This document shows, piece by piece, positions 43,581 through 50,441 of a stretch of DNA of 51,347 nt. The stretch lies in NCBI GenBank assembly GCA_016789105.1, contig JAEURN010000010.1:1-51347 (forward strand), in the 5' to 3' direction. The DNA is from Armatimonadota bacterium. Its GTDB lineage: Bacteria > Armatimonadota > Fimbriimonadia > Fimbriimonadales > Fimbriimonadaceae. Positions within the stretch are counted from its first letter, which is position 1. The number at the start of each line of letters is the position of its first letter. Below the pieces are notes generated by a model. The model ran no database searches and had not been told where the DNA came from. It worked only from the letters and a program-made list of their open reading frames with translations. The position numbers and the translations under genes are program-made.

Positions 43581-43619
43581 GGGCCGCCACATTGTAATGT
43601 GGCGGCCCTTTTCTTTTTG
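43581..43619 (+). terminator. Intrinsic terminator after the E2 gene
   Basis: GGGCCGCCACA and TGTGGCGGCCC at 43581-43608 form an 11-bp stem (13 if the loop is closed), followed by TTTTCTTTTTG. A strong canonical terminator. Confidence 0.95.
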
Positions 43620-43637
43620 TTGCACCTGACGCAAATT

Positions 43638-43666
43638 TTGTCAATCTTTACATTACTGTAATGTAT
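43638..43666 (+). promoter_or_regulatory. Predicted cydAB promoter with a 17-bp palindrome in the spacer
   Basis: TTGTCA at 43638-43643 and ATGTAT at 43661-43666 are separated by 17 bases. The spacer region contains TACATTAC-T-GTAATGTA (43649-43665), a perfect 8-bp inverted repeat around one base, the natural place for a repressor. A second palindrome CTCTT-TT-AAGAG is at 43679-43690. The leader to the cydA ATG would be about 140 bases. The palindrome does not match the FNR or Rex consensus as I know them. Confidence 0.45.
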
Positions 43667-43814
43667 TTATTAATCCCACTCTTTTAAGAGACCTAATGCC
43701 CAAAAAGTGTTAAAGTTACGCCGACTTGTTTGCAATTTGTGAATATGGCACCTTTGTTTGAGTAATCTCATTTTTGAGGCAGGACGAGCCTCTCCTGTCT
43801 CAAGAAGTAATTCA

Positions 43815-45227
43815 ATGAGTGCAGACGTCCTTGCGAGAATCCAATTCGCCCTAACGGCGGGATTCCACTACATCTTCCCCCCGATGTCGATCGGGATGGG
43901 CGTCCTCCTGGTTTACATGGAGGGCATGTACCTCAAAACCAAAGACCCGCTGTATCACAAGATGACGCGGTTTTGGGTCTTGGTTTTCGCTTTGACCTTT
44001 GCCGTTGGCGTGGCCACCGGCATCCCGATGGAGTTCCAATTTGGGACGAACTGGGCCCGGTATTCCCGATACGTCGGCGACATCTTCGGCTCCGCCCTTG
44101 CCGCAGAGGGCGTTTTTGCCTTCTTCCTTGAATCTGGTTTCTTGGCGATCTTAGTGTTCGGCTGGAACAAAGTGAGCCCCAAAGTCCACTTTTTCAGCAC
44201 CTGCATGGTCAGTTTGGGTTCGATGTTCAGTGCGATCTGGATCATCGTGGCCAACAGTTGGCAACAGACCCCGGCCGGGTTCCGATTGGAGCAGGGCCCG
44301 CATGGCGAAGTCGCCCGCATCACAGATTTTTGGTCGATGGTGTTCAACCCGAGCACAGTGGATCGCTTGACCCATACGGTGACCGGCGCTTGGCTAACGG
44401 GCGCGTTTTTCATGGCCTCGGTCAGCGCGTACTACTTGCTCAAAAGGCAGCACATCGAGTTTGCCCAGCGTTCCTTGAAAATCGCTCTCACGTGGTCGGC
44501 AGCGATCTGTCTATTGCAGATCTTCTTGGGCCACTCATCCACCCAGCACTTGGCCGTGAACCAGCCGGAGAAATTCGCAGCTATCGAAGGGCATTATGAC
44601 TCCAGTCAGCCGGTGAACCTCACATTGGTTGGCGTCTATGACGATTCAACGAACAAGGTCAACGGCATCACCATCCCCAAACTGGGGAGTACGCTCTTGG
44701 ATGGCAACCCAGAAGCCAAGGTCAAAGGGTTGGACGCCTTCCCTAAAGAAGAACTCCCTCCGGTTTCCCCGGTCTTCCAGAGCTTCCGGGTCATGGTGTT
44801 TGCCGGTGTGGCCATGCTTCTTATTAGTTGGACTGGCGCGTACTTCGCGTTCAAAGGGACTTTGAAGGATAAGCCCTGGCTGCTCAAGGTCATTGTTTGG
44901 GCGGTTGCCCTTCCCCACATCGGCAATATGTTGGGGTGGATGGTTGCCGAGCTCGGCCGCCAACCCTGGAGCGTCTACCGCCTGTTGCGGACCGACCAGA
45001 GCCACTCCAAAGTGGTGGATGCGGGGTCTATCTTGGCCTCGTTGACGATGTTCACCCTGATGTACATCATGCTCGGCTTCTTGTTCTTCTACCTGCTGGA
45101 TAAGCGAATCAAAGCCGGGCCGGATGCCGAAGACAACAGCGCGCCCTTGGCGCCCGAACCCTTGGAAGCCCAAAAGCTCAGGCTGTTTGGTGCAAACACT
45201 GAATCCCTCTCGGAGGAAAAACCGTGA
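43815..45227 (+). CDS. cydA: Cytochrome bd ubiquinol oxidase subunit I
   Basis: Catalytic subunit of the high-affinity terminal oxidase in the inner membrane, carrying hemes b558, b595 and d. 470 residues from ATG at 43815 (MSADVLARIQFALTAG). Heme ligand H18 in GFHYIFPP, the WQQTPAGFRLEQG segment, DRLTHTVTGAWLTG with the second heme histidine, and the conserved ELGRQPWSVYRLLRT near 375. About nine hydrophobic helices. The Q-loop is of moderate length, without the long E. coli-type insertion. It overlaps cydB by four bases (GTGA). Confidence 0.96.
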   Translation: MSADVLARIQFALTAGFHYIFPPMSIGMGVLLVYMEGMYLKTKDPLYHKMTRFWVLVFALTFAVGVATGIPMEFQFGTNWARYSRYVGDIFGSALAAEGVFAFFLESGFLAILVFGWNKVSPKVHFFSTCMVSLGSMFSAIWIIVANSWQQTPAGFRLEQGPHGEVARITDFWSMVFNPSTVDRLTHTVTGAWLTGAFFMASVSAYYLLKRQHIEFAQRSLKIALTWSAAICLLQIFLGHSSTQHLAVNQPEKFAAIEGHYDSSQPVNLTLVGVYDDSTNKVNGITIPKLGSTLLDGNPEAKVKGLDAFPKEELPPVSPVFQSFRVMVFAGVAMLLISWTGAYFAFKGTLKDKPWLLKVIVWAVALPHIGNMLGWMVAELGRQPWSVYRLLRTDQSHSKVVDAGSILASLTMFTLMYIMLGFLFFYLLDKRIKAGPDAEDNSAPLAPEPLEAQKLRLFGANTESLSEEKP

Positions 45228-46258
45228 TCAACTACCCGTTCGACCTGCCCACCGCTTGGTTCATCTTGATTGGCGTCCTCCTGACTGGATACGCGATCCT
45301 CGACGGCTTCGACCTTGGGGCCGGGATGCTCCACCTTTTCGCCAAAAAAGACCACGAGCGCCGGGTGATCCTCAACGCCATCGGCCCGGTTTGGGATGGC
45401 AACGAAGTCTGGCTGCTTGTTGGTGGCGGGGCTTTGTTTGCCGCCTTTCCGCCGGTCTATGCAACCGCATTTAGTGGCTTCTACCTGGCGTTCATGCTTG
45501 TCCTGATGGGGATCATCTTCCGCGCCGTAGCCATCGAATTCCGATCCAAAGAGGAATCGCCAAAATGGCGGGCATTCTGGGACAAAGCCTTTGCCGTGGC
45601 CAGTTTTGTGTTGCCGTTGCTGATGGGTGTGGCTTTGGGCAACTTGGTGATCGGGGTTCCGCTTGATGCCGAAGGTGAATATGCCGGCACGTTCTGGACA
45701 TTGCTCAGCCACCCGTACCCGATCATCCTGGGTGTCACGACGATTGCCATGTTCATGTTGCACGGGGCGATCTATTTGTCGCTCAAGACATCCGGTGAAT
45801 TCCGCGAGACCATCCGGGTCTGGGTACGGAATTCGATGATCTTCTACTTCGTCAGTTTTGCGCTGACGACGGTGGCGACGTTTGTGTTTGCTCCGCACAT
45901 GGCGGCCAAGATCCAATCGATGCCCATCCTGTTCCTGTTGCCGCTGCTGAACATCCTGGCCCTGGCCAATGTTCCGCGGGAAATCCACCACGGGCGCGAC
46001 TTCTTTGCGTTCCTGAGTTCTTGCTTCAGCATCGTGATGAACCTAGCCCTGTTTGGAATTGGGATGTTCCCGAACATGTTGCCGAGCAACCCGGCGCCCG
46101 AAAACAGCCTCACGGTCTTGAATTCGGCGAGTTCGCACACCAGCCTGACGATCATGATGACGATTGCGATCATTGGGGTTCCGTTTGTGTTGGCGTACAC
46201 GGCGGGGATCTACTGGGTGTTCCGCGGCAAGGTGGACGAAAAGCACCTGCACTATTAA
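45224..46258 (+). CDS. cydB: Cytochrome bd ubiquinol oxidase subunit II
   Basis: 344 residues, GTG start overlapping the cydA stop, with a CGGAGG ribosome site just inside cydA. The family signature LLTGYAILDGFDLGAGMLHL is at residues about 19-38, followed by GPVWDGNEVWLLVGGGALFA and eight or nine hydrophobic helices. Pairs with CydA to form the oxidase; the CydX-like small subunit and CydCD assembly genes are not seen here. A strong hairpin follows at 46276. Confidence 0.96.
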   Translation: MINYPFDLPTAWFILIGVLLTGYAILDGFDLGAGMLHLFAKKDHERRVILNAIGPVWDGNEVWLLVGGGALFAAFPPVYATAFSGFYLAFMLVLMGIIFRAVAIEFRSKEESPKWRAFWDKAFAVASFVLPLLMGVALGNLVIGVPLDAEGEYAGTFWTLLSHPYPIILGVTTIAMFMLHGAIYLSLKTSGEFRETIRVWVRNSMIFYFVSFALTTVATFVFAPHMAAKIQSMPILFLLPLLNILALANVPREIHHGRDFFAFLSSCFSIVMNLALFGIGMFPNMLPSNPAPENSLTVLNSASSHTSLTIMMTIAIIGVPFVLAYTAGIYWVFRGKVDEKHLHY

Positions 46259-46275
46259 GTGTCCTCATGGGGGCT

Positions 46276-46306
46276 GGGGGCCGGGTTTCCCGGCCCCCAT
46301 TTCTTT
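46276..46306 (+). terminator. Intrinsic terminator after cydB
   Basis: GGGGGCCGGG at 46276-46285 pairs with CCCGGCCCCC at 46289-46298 over a TTT loop, followed by ATTTCTTT. The remaining gap to 46443 is extremely GC-rich with runs of G and C and no gene I can support. Confidence 0.85.
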
Positions 46307-46443
46307 GATGAATCTGGCTTCGCCGGGCCATTCGCTTTCCCCCCCCGGCCCGGGGGCGGAGGAGGCCGACAGGCCGACGAGGGCGTGGCCTCGGGCCCGG
46401 GCCGGGGGGTCATCGCCAACCAACGTAAAATACATCAAAGCCC

Positions 46444-47691
46444 ATGAATCTCGACGTCACTTACGAGCGCCGCAAAACCAAACCCTGCCGCGTGGGCAGC
46501 GTGACCATGGGCAACGGGCATCCCGTCGTCGTTCAGTCGATGATCACCGAAGAGACCCGCAACATCGAAGCCTGCGTGGAGCAGATCATCGCCCTCCACC
46601 AAGCCGGTTCCGAGATTGTGCGCGTCACCACCCCGACCCTCGGCGAAGCCAGCTGCCTGGAAGAAATCAAGGCCAAAGTCATCGAACGCCACGGCGACGT
46701 CCCCATGACCGCCGACGTCCACCACCAGGGCACCAAAATCGCTATCGAAGCCGCCAAGTACGTGGACGAGATCCGCATCAACCCAGGGCTGTTCGTGTTC
46801 AAACGCCACGGCCAGCGCGGCGACGATATGCGCGGCCGCACAGACGAAGACCTCACCACCGTCGAGGCCCTGAGATCCCAACTCGCCTACTCGCCCGAAG
46901 AAGTCGCCGAAGAAATCAAAGCCATCGAAGAAGATTTCGTCCCCGTGGTGGAAGCCTGCAAAAAGCACGGCCGAGCCATGCGCATCGGGGTCAACCACGG
47001 CTCGCTCAGCGAGCGCATCCTCATCACCTACGGCGACACGCCGCGCGGTCTGGTGGAAAGCGCGATCGAATACGTCCGTATCTGCGAGGCCCACGACTAC
47101 TTCAACCTCAACATCAGCGCCAAAGCCAGCCGCGTACCCGTGATGATTGCCAGCAACCGCTTGATGGCCATGCGCCTGGATGAAGAGGGCATGAACTACC
47201 CTCTCCATCTCGGTGTCACTGAAGCCGGAGACGGCCAATATGCCCGCATCAAATCGACCGCCGGGATCGCCACCTTGCTCGCCGAAGGCATCGGCGACAC
47301 CATCCGCGTCAGCCTGAGCGAAGATCCGGTCAACGAAATCCCCGCCTGCTACGAGATTTTGCAGGCTATGAACCTGCGCAAAACCCAGGTCGAATACATC
47401 GCCTGCCCCAGTTGCGGGCGCACCAAGTTCGATTTGCCTTCGGTGCTCAACAAAGTCCGCGACGCCACGCGCCACCTCAAGGGTTTGGATATCGCCGTCA
47501 TGGGGTGCATCGTCAACGGCCCCGGCGAGATGGCCGATGCCGATTATGGCTATGTGGGCGCCGCCGGCGGCAAAATCACCCTGTACCGCAAACGCGAGGT
47601 CGTCAAAACCGGCATCCCCCAAGAGCAGGGGGTCTCGGAGTTGGTGGCCCTGCTCAAAGCCGATGGGGTGTGGAGTGAGCTAGAAGCATAA
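46444..47691 (+). CDS. ispG: 4-hydroxy-3-methylbut-2-en-1-yl diphosphate synthase
   Basis: Penultimate MEP-pathway enzyme, an Fe-S protein that reductively opens MEcPP to HMBPP, the IspH substrate. 415 residues: TIM barrel start [36 protein letters not shown], and the C-terminal Fe-S domain with C321 and C324 (CPSCGR), C355 ([10 protein letters not shown]) and E362. Arginine is written almost only as CGC and C-ending codons dominate, more strongly than in the neighbouring cyd genes. It has no obvious partner gene; a short AGCTAG/CTAGCT hairpin without T-run lies downstream at 47723-47739. Confidence 0.97.
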   Translation: MNLDVTYERRKTKPCRVGSVTMGNGHPVVVQSMITEETRNIEACVEQIIALHQAGSEIVRVTTPTLGEASCLEEIKAKVIERHGDVPMTADVHHQGTKIAIEAAKYVDEIRINPGLFVFKRHGQRGDDMRGRTDEDLTTVEALRSQLAYSPEEVAEEIKAIEEDFVPVVEACKKHGRAMRIGVNHGSLSERILITYGDTPRGLVESAIEYVRICEAHDYFNLNISAKASRVPVMIASNRLMAMRLDEEGMNYPLHLGVTEAGDGQYARIKSTAGIATLLAEGIGDTIRVSLSEDPVNEIPACYEILQAMNLRKTQVEYIACPSCGRTKFDLPSVLNKVRDATRHLKGLDIAVMGCIVNGPGEMADADYGYVGAAGGKITLYRKREVVKTGIPQEQGVSELVALLKADGVWSELEA

Positions 47692-47746
47692 CATCCATGT
47701 CATTGGCGGAGCCAGAGCAACGAGCTAGCCCTCCTAGCTACGATTG

Positions 47747-48076
47747 TCACCGCGGCCACTCGACCCGGACGGTTTCCCCCGCCTTGCACCGCAGAACCCC
47801 GTCGCGGATGCGGTCGATCTGCGCTTCGTACCCTTCTAGTGTTGCCGGGCTGATCTCCAGCACCACGATGCCGAACGTCCACCCTTCTGACCCCATGGGG
47901 AACCGATAGTCGCGGCTGGCGGTAAGGATCGCGTCGAACTTCATGTCCCGCGCCTCGCGCATGATGGTGGCCGGGCCTTTGTCTTCCAACCCCATACGGC
48001 GGGCGGTGAGCATGTTGAACCCGCTCAGGCGTTCGGCGAGTTCATCGGGGAGCGACCCATCCAGGAGCACTTTCAC
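47747..48076 (-). CDS. DUF5615-like PIN-fold protein
   Basis: 109 residues from a GTG start. MKVLLDGSLPDELAERLSG followed by ARRMGLEDKGPATIMREARD, then FDAILTASRDYRF has the Mut7-C/PIN-like pattern: an early aspartate (D6), and later acidic and polar residues at the usual active-site positions. Such proteins are predicted ribonuclease toxins paired with DUF433 antitoxins. Here no antitoxin is adjacent; it follows the dioxygenase gene by nine bases. Toxin activity is inference. Confidence 0.72.
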   Translation of the reverse strand: MKVLLDGSLPDELAERLSGFNMLTARRMGLEDKGPATIMREARDMKFDAILTASRDYRFPMGSEGWTFGIVVLEISPATLEGYEAQIDRIRDGVLRCKAGETVRVEWPR

Positions 48077-48085
48077 GGCGTGAAT

Positions 48086-48886
48086 TTACTTGATCGCACC
48101 GGCAGAGTTGCGGGTGGCGTGGTGGTTCCAGCCGGACAAGACCAGGTTCTCGGCCGGGTGGATCACGCCATCTTCGACCCGGTCTTGGCCCGAATGCATT
48201 TGAACCAGCACGGTTTTGCGGGTATGCGGCGAGCGGTTGGGCATCGACCCGTGGATGGTGAAGTAATGGAAGAACACCACGTCACCGGGTTCGGCTTCCA
48301 AAGGCAGGGCCTTTTCAATCGGGTACTGCGCCAGGAGTTCGGATTCGGATTGGCCGCTGCTGCCATCCACCCTCCCCAGTTTGTGCGTGCCGGGGTAGAC
48401 CCGCAGGCACCCCATTTCGTCGGTTGCCGCCGAAACATGGATGATGCCCGCCAGCATAGTGTCTTGGATGGTTGGGAAGTAAGTCCAGTCTTGGTGCATG
48501 GGGAACGGTGCGCCTTCTTCCCCAGGTTTTTGGAACAGCTTGCTGTGGTGCAGCACCACATCCGGCCCCAGCAGGTCGGTGGCAGCCTGGATAAATCGCT
48601 TTTGGTAGAACGCGCGCGCCCATACCGCCGAATACTGCTGGACGTTGTGGGTGTGCAGCACCACCATGTTCTGGCTGCCGAGTTTTTCCATTTCGGGCCC
48701 GGTCCATGTGGCGTTGATGTGTTCGCCCGAGGCGAGGATCTGGGCTACGATGCGGTCGAAGTCGGCTTCGAGCACTTGGACTTCATCGGGGCTAAAAATG
48801 CCTTTGGCAATGAAGTAGCCGTCTTCGGCGAACTGCCTTCCGGCGGGGGTGTCGAGGGTTTGGGCTCGGAAGGCATCCATTTGCAA
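48086..48886 (-). CDS. Phytanoyl-CoA dioxygenase (PhyH) family protein
   Basis: Fe(II)/2-oxoglutarate-dependent oxygenase. 266 residues with the double-stranded beta-helix features: FAEDGYFIAKGIFSPDEVQV, the metal motif HxD in MHQDWTYF, the distal histidine in FTIHGSMPNRS and the 2-oxoglutarate arginine in HTRKTVLV. Length and motifs match the family; substrate unknown. An internal ATG two codons on is an equal start. Leads an apparent two-gene unit with the PIN-like gene. Upstream, the 319-base space to rplJ holds the L10 leader on the other strand. Confidence 0.88.
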   Translation of the reverse strand: MQMDAFRAQTLDTPAGRQFAEDGYFIAKGIFSPDEVQVLEADFDRIVAQILASGEHINATWTGPEMEKLGSQNMVVLHTHNVQQYSAVWARAFYQKRFIQAATDLLGPDVVLHHSKLFQKPGEEGAPFPMHQDWTYFPTIQDTMLAGIIHVSAATDEMGCLRVYPGTHKLGRVDGSSGQSESELLAQYPIEKALPLEAEPGDVVFFHYFTIHGSMPNRSPHTRKTVLVQMHSGQDRVEDGVIHPAENLVLSGWNHHATRNSAGAIK

Positions 48887-48979
48887 AAGTTTTTACTGCT
48901 CCGGGTGCGGCTGGGTCAAGCCGGTGACCAGGATGGGCGGGCCATTGCCACTTGGCATGGAAGCCCTTGCGGTCCCAAG

Positions 48980-49006
48980 CAGGTTCAACCGAACCTGTGC
49001 CATAAT
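48980..49006 (+). promoter_or_regulatory. Predicted rplJ promoter with adjacent 7-bp palindrome
   Basis: CATAAT at 49001-49006 is a good -10 box. Immediately upstream CAGGTTC-AACC-GAACCTG (48980-48997) is a perfect inverted repeat that covers the expected -35 position, where no consensus hexamer is visible. Transcription would start near 49013, just before the L10 leader structure. Confidence 0.45.
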
Positions 49007-49020
49007 TTTCTCGGCTCAAA

Positions 49021-49193
49021 AACCAGAGACAGCAGGCGCACCAATCGAGGTGCCATAAGACGCCAGCCCGCCGAGGAAGAACGAGACAACCACAACCAGT
49101 TTTCCGCCGCAAGGCAAAAGCATGGCCGGTTCCTGTCCCCTCAACCTCCAAGGACACGAGCCGGTTTTTTCCGTTTTGAAAAAAGCGGAAAAA
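49021..49193 (+). promoter_or_regulatory. Ribosomal protein L10 leader with terminator-like hairpin
   Basis: Autoregulatory mRNA leader bound by L10(L12)4. The hallmark strings are present: GACAGCAGG at 49028-49036 and GCCGAGG at 49070-49076, with GGCG (49035-49038) able to pair with CGCC (49061-49064) and a GCACC/GGTGC hairpin (49038-49053) inside. Further on, 49126-49138 pairs with 49152-49164 in a 13-bp stem with one mismatch, followed by TTTTTT: a terminator-like attenuator. The same T-run starts a second hairpin, TTTTTCCG with CGGAAAAA (ending 49193), which touches the AAAGG ribosome site of rplJ. The 48887-48979 stretch before it shows nothing else. Confidence 0.78.
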
Positions 49194-49205
49194 GGTCAAA
49201 GCACG

Positions 49206-49904
49206 ATGCAGACCGCCATGAAACCCCAAATCCAAGCTAAGGCAAACGTTGTCGACGACACGCAAGAGAAATACTCGCGTGCCGCCGGGGTGTTTTTCAC
49301 CGGATACAGCGGCCTTAAGGTGAAGGAAATCCAGGCTCTCAGGAAAGAACTGAAAGCCAAAGGCGGCGAGCTCCACGTCATCAAGAACACCTTGTTCCGC
49401 AAGGCGGTTGGCGATGATGCCTCCAAGATCAGCGAAGAGATGACCAGCGGCGCCACCGCTTACGCATTCGTTTACGAAAACGAAAGCGACTGCGCCAAGG
49501 TGCTCTTTGATTTCGCCAAATCCAGCAAGAAATTGACGGTGAAAGGCGGGATTTTGGCGGGCAAGGAATTCAACAGCGATGCGGTTGAAAACCTCAGCAA
49601 GCTCCCTCCGCGGGAAGTGTTGATCGCCCAAGTGATTGGCGCGGTCGCCGCCCCGCTTTCCAACCTCGTCGGTGTCATCGAAGCCCTTTACGCGGATCCG
49701 ATCCGTGTGATTGGCGCCGTGGCCGACAAGGTCGCCGAAGGATCGCCGATCGAAGCCAAAGCCCCCGAGGCTCCGGCTGCCGATGAGGCCCCTGCCGAAG
49801 CAACTAGCGAATCCACCGAAACCGCTCCCGAAGCAACCGCCGAAGAAGCCCCGACCGCAGAGGAAACCCCTGCCGCAGAAGAACCTGCACCCGAAACGGA
49901 GTAA
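49206..49904 (+). CDS. rplJ: 50S ribosomal protein L10
   Basis: Anchors L12 dimers to the ribosomal stalk. 232 residues from ATG at 49206 with an AAAGG ribosome site. The L10 core is clear: YSRAAGVFFTGYSGLKVKEI, LRKELKAKGGELHVIKNTLF, KGGILAGKEF, and LPPREVLIAQVIGAVAAPLS. L10 is usually 165-180 residues; the last about 55 here are an unusual Ala/Glu/Pro/Thr-rich tail beyond the L12-binding helix (EAPAADEAPAEATSESTETA and similar). The preceding genes rplK and rplA that often form the same cluster are absent. Confidence 0.96.
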   Translation: MQTAMKPQIQAKANVVDDTQEKYSRAAGVFFTGYSGLKVKEIQALRKELKAKGGELHVIKNTLFRKAVGDDASKISEEMTSGATAYAFVYENESDCAKVLFDFAKSSKKLTVKGGILAGKEFNSDAVENLSKLPPREVLIAQVIGAVAAPLSNLVGVIEALYADPIRVIGAVADKVAEGSPIEAKAPEAPAADEAPAEATSESTETAPEATAEEAPTAEETPAAEEPAPETE

Positions 49905-49910
49905 CCCAAA

Positions 49911-50297
49911 ATGGCCAGCACTGTTGAAAAATTGGTTGAAGACATCAGCAAAATGACCGCCCTTGAACTCAGCGAGCTCAAGACGGCCCTCGAAGACAAA
50001 TTCGGCGTCACCGCCGCGGCTCCCATGATGGGCATGCCGATGATGATGGGTGGCGGTGCCGCCCCCGCCGCCGAAGTCGAAGAAAAGACCGAGTTCGACG
50101 TCGTCCTGACCGAAGCCGGCGGCAACAAGCTCGCCGTCATCAAGGTTGTGAAGGAAACCCTGAACCTTGGCCTCAAAGAAGCCAAGGATCTGGTGGACAC
50201 CGCCCCGCAAAAGGTCAAAGAAGGCATCGGCAAGGCCGAAGCCGACGAGCTCAAGAAGAAGCTCGAAGAAGCCGGCGCGAAAGTCGAGCTCAAGTAA
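49911..50297 (+). CDS. rplL: 50S ribosomal protein L7/L12
   Basis: 128 residues, six bases after rplJ with an ACGGAG ribosome site. N-terminal dimerisation domain ([20 protein letters not shown]), a hinge rich in Met, Gly and Ala ([20 protein letters not shown]), and the conserved C-terminal domain that recruits GTPases ([40 protein letters not shown]). Normal length. It is followed by a terminator, so it is not co-transcribed with rpoB, which is not in the window. Confidence 0.98.
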   Translation: MASTVEKLVEDISKMTALELSELKTALEDKFGVTAAAPMMGMPMMMGGGAAPAAEVEEKTEFDVVLTEAGGNKLAVIKVVKETLNLGLKEAKDLVDTAPQKVKEGIGKAEADELKKKLEEAGAKVELK

Positions 50298-50328
50298 GGC
50301 GTCCCGCAGTTATTGCGGATCGCTTGCC

Positions 50329-50361
50329 GCCCCCGGGGGATTCCTTCCGGGGGCTATTTTT
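50329..50361 (+). terminator. Intrinsic terminator after rplL
   Basis: GCCCCCGG at 50329-50336 pairs with CCGGGGGC at 50347-50354 across a 10-base loop, followed by TATTTTTG. Confidence 0.9.
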
Positions 50362-50441
50362 GTTCATCCGGGCACCCCTCAACCCTCCCAGGCTTTAGAG
50401 AGGATGACCGTCGCCATTAGGTAGCCTCCACCAATCAGCCC

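Noticed and set aside
46435-47622. Long minus-strand open frame opposite ispG
   Set aside because: ispG is certain by its Fe-S motifs; the reverse frame is an artefact of C-ending codons.
48080-49240. Plus-strand open frame of 386 codons opposite the PhyH-family gene and across the L10 leader
   Set aside because: No family resemblance; it is antisense to the dioxygenase gene and crosses the rplJ leader structure.
48792-50210. Long minus-strand open frame (over 470 codons) opposite rplJ and rplL
   Set aside because: It is antisense to two certain ribosomal protein genes and is Gly/Phe-rich, as expected from reading GC-biased codons backward.
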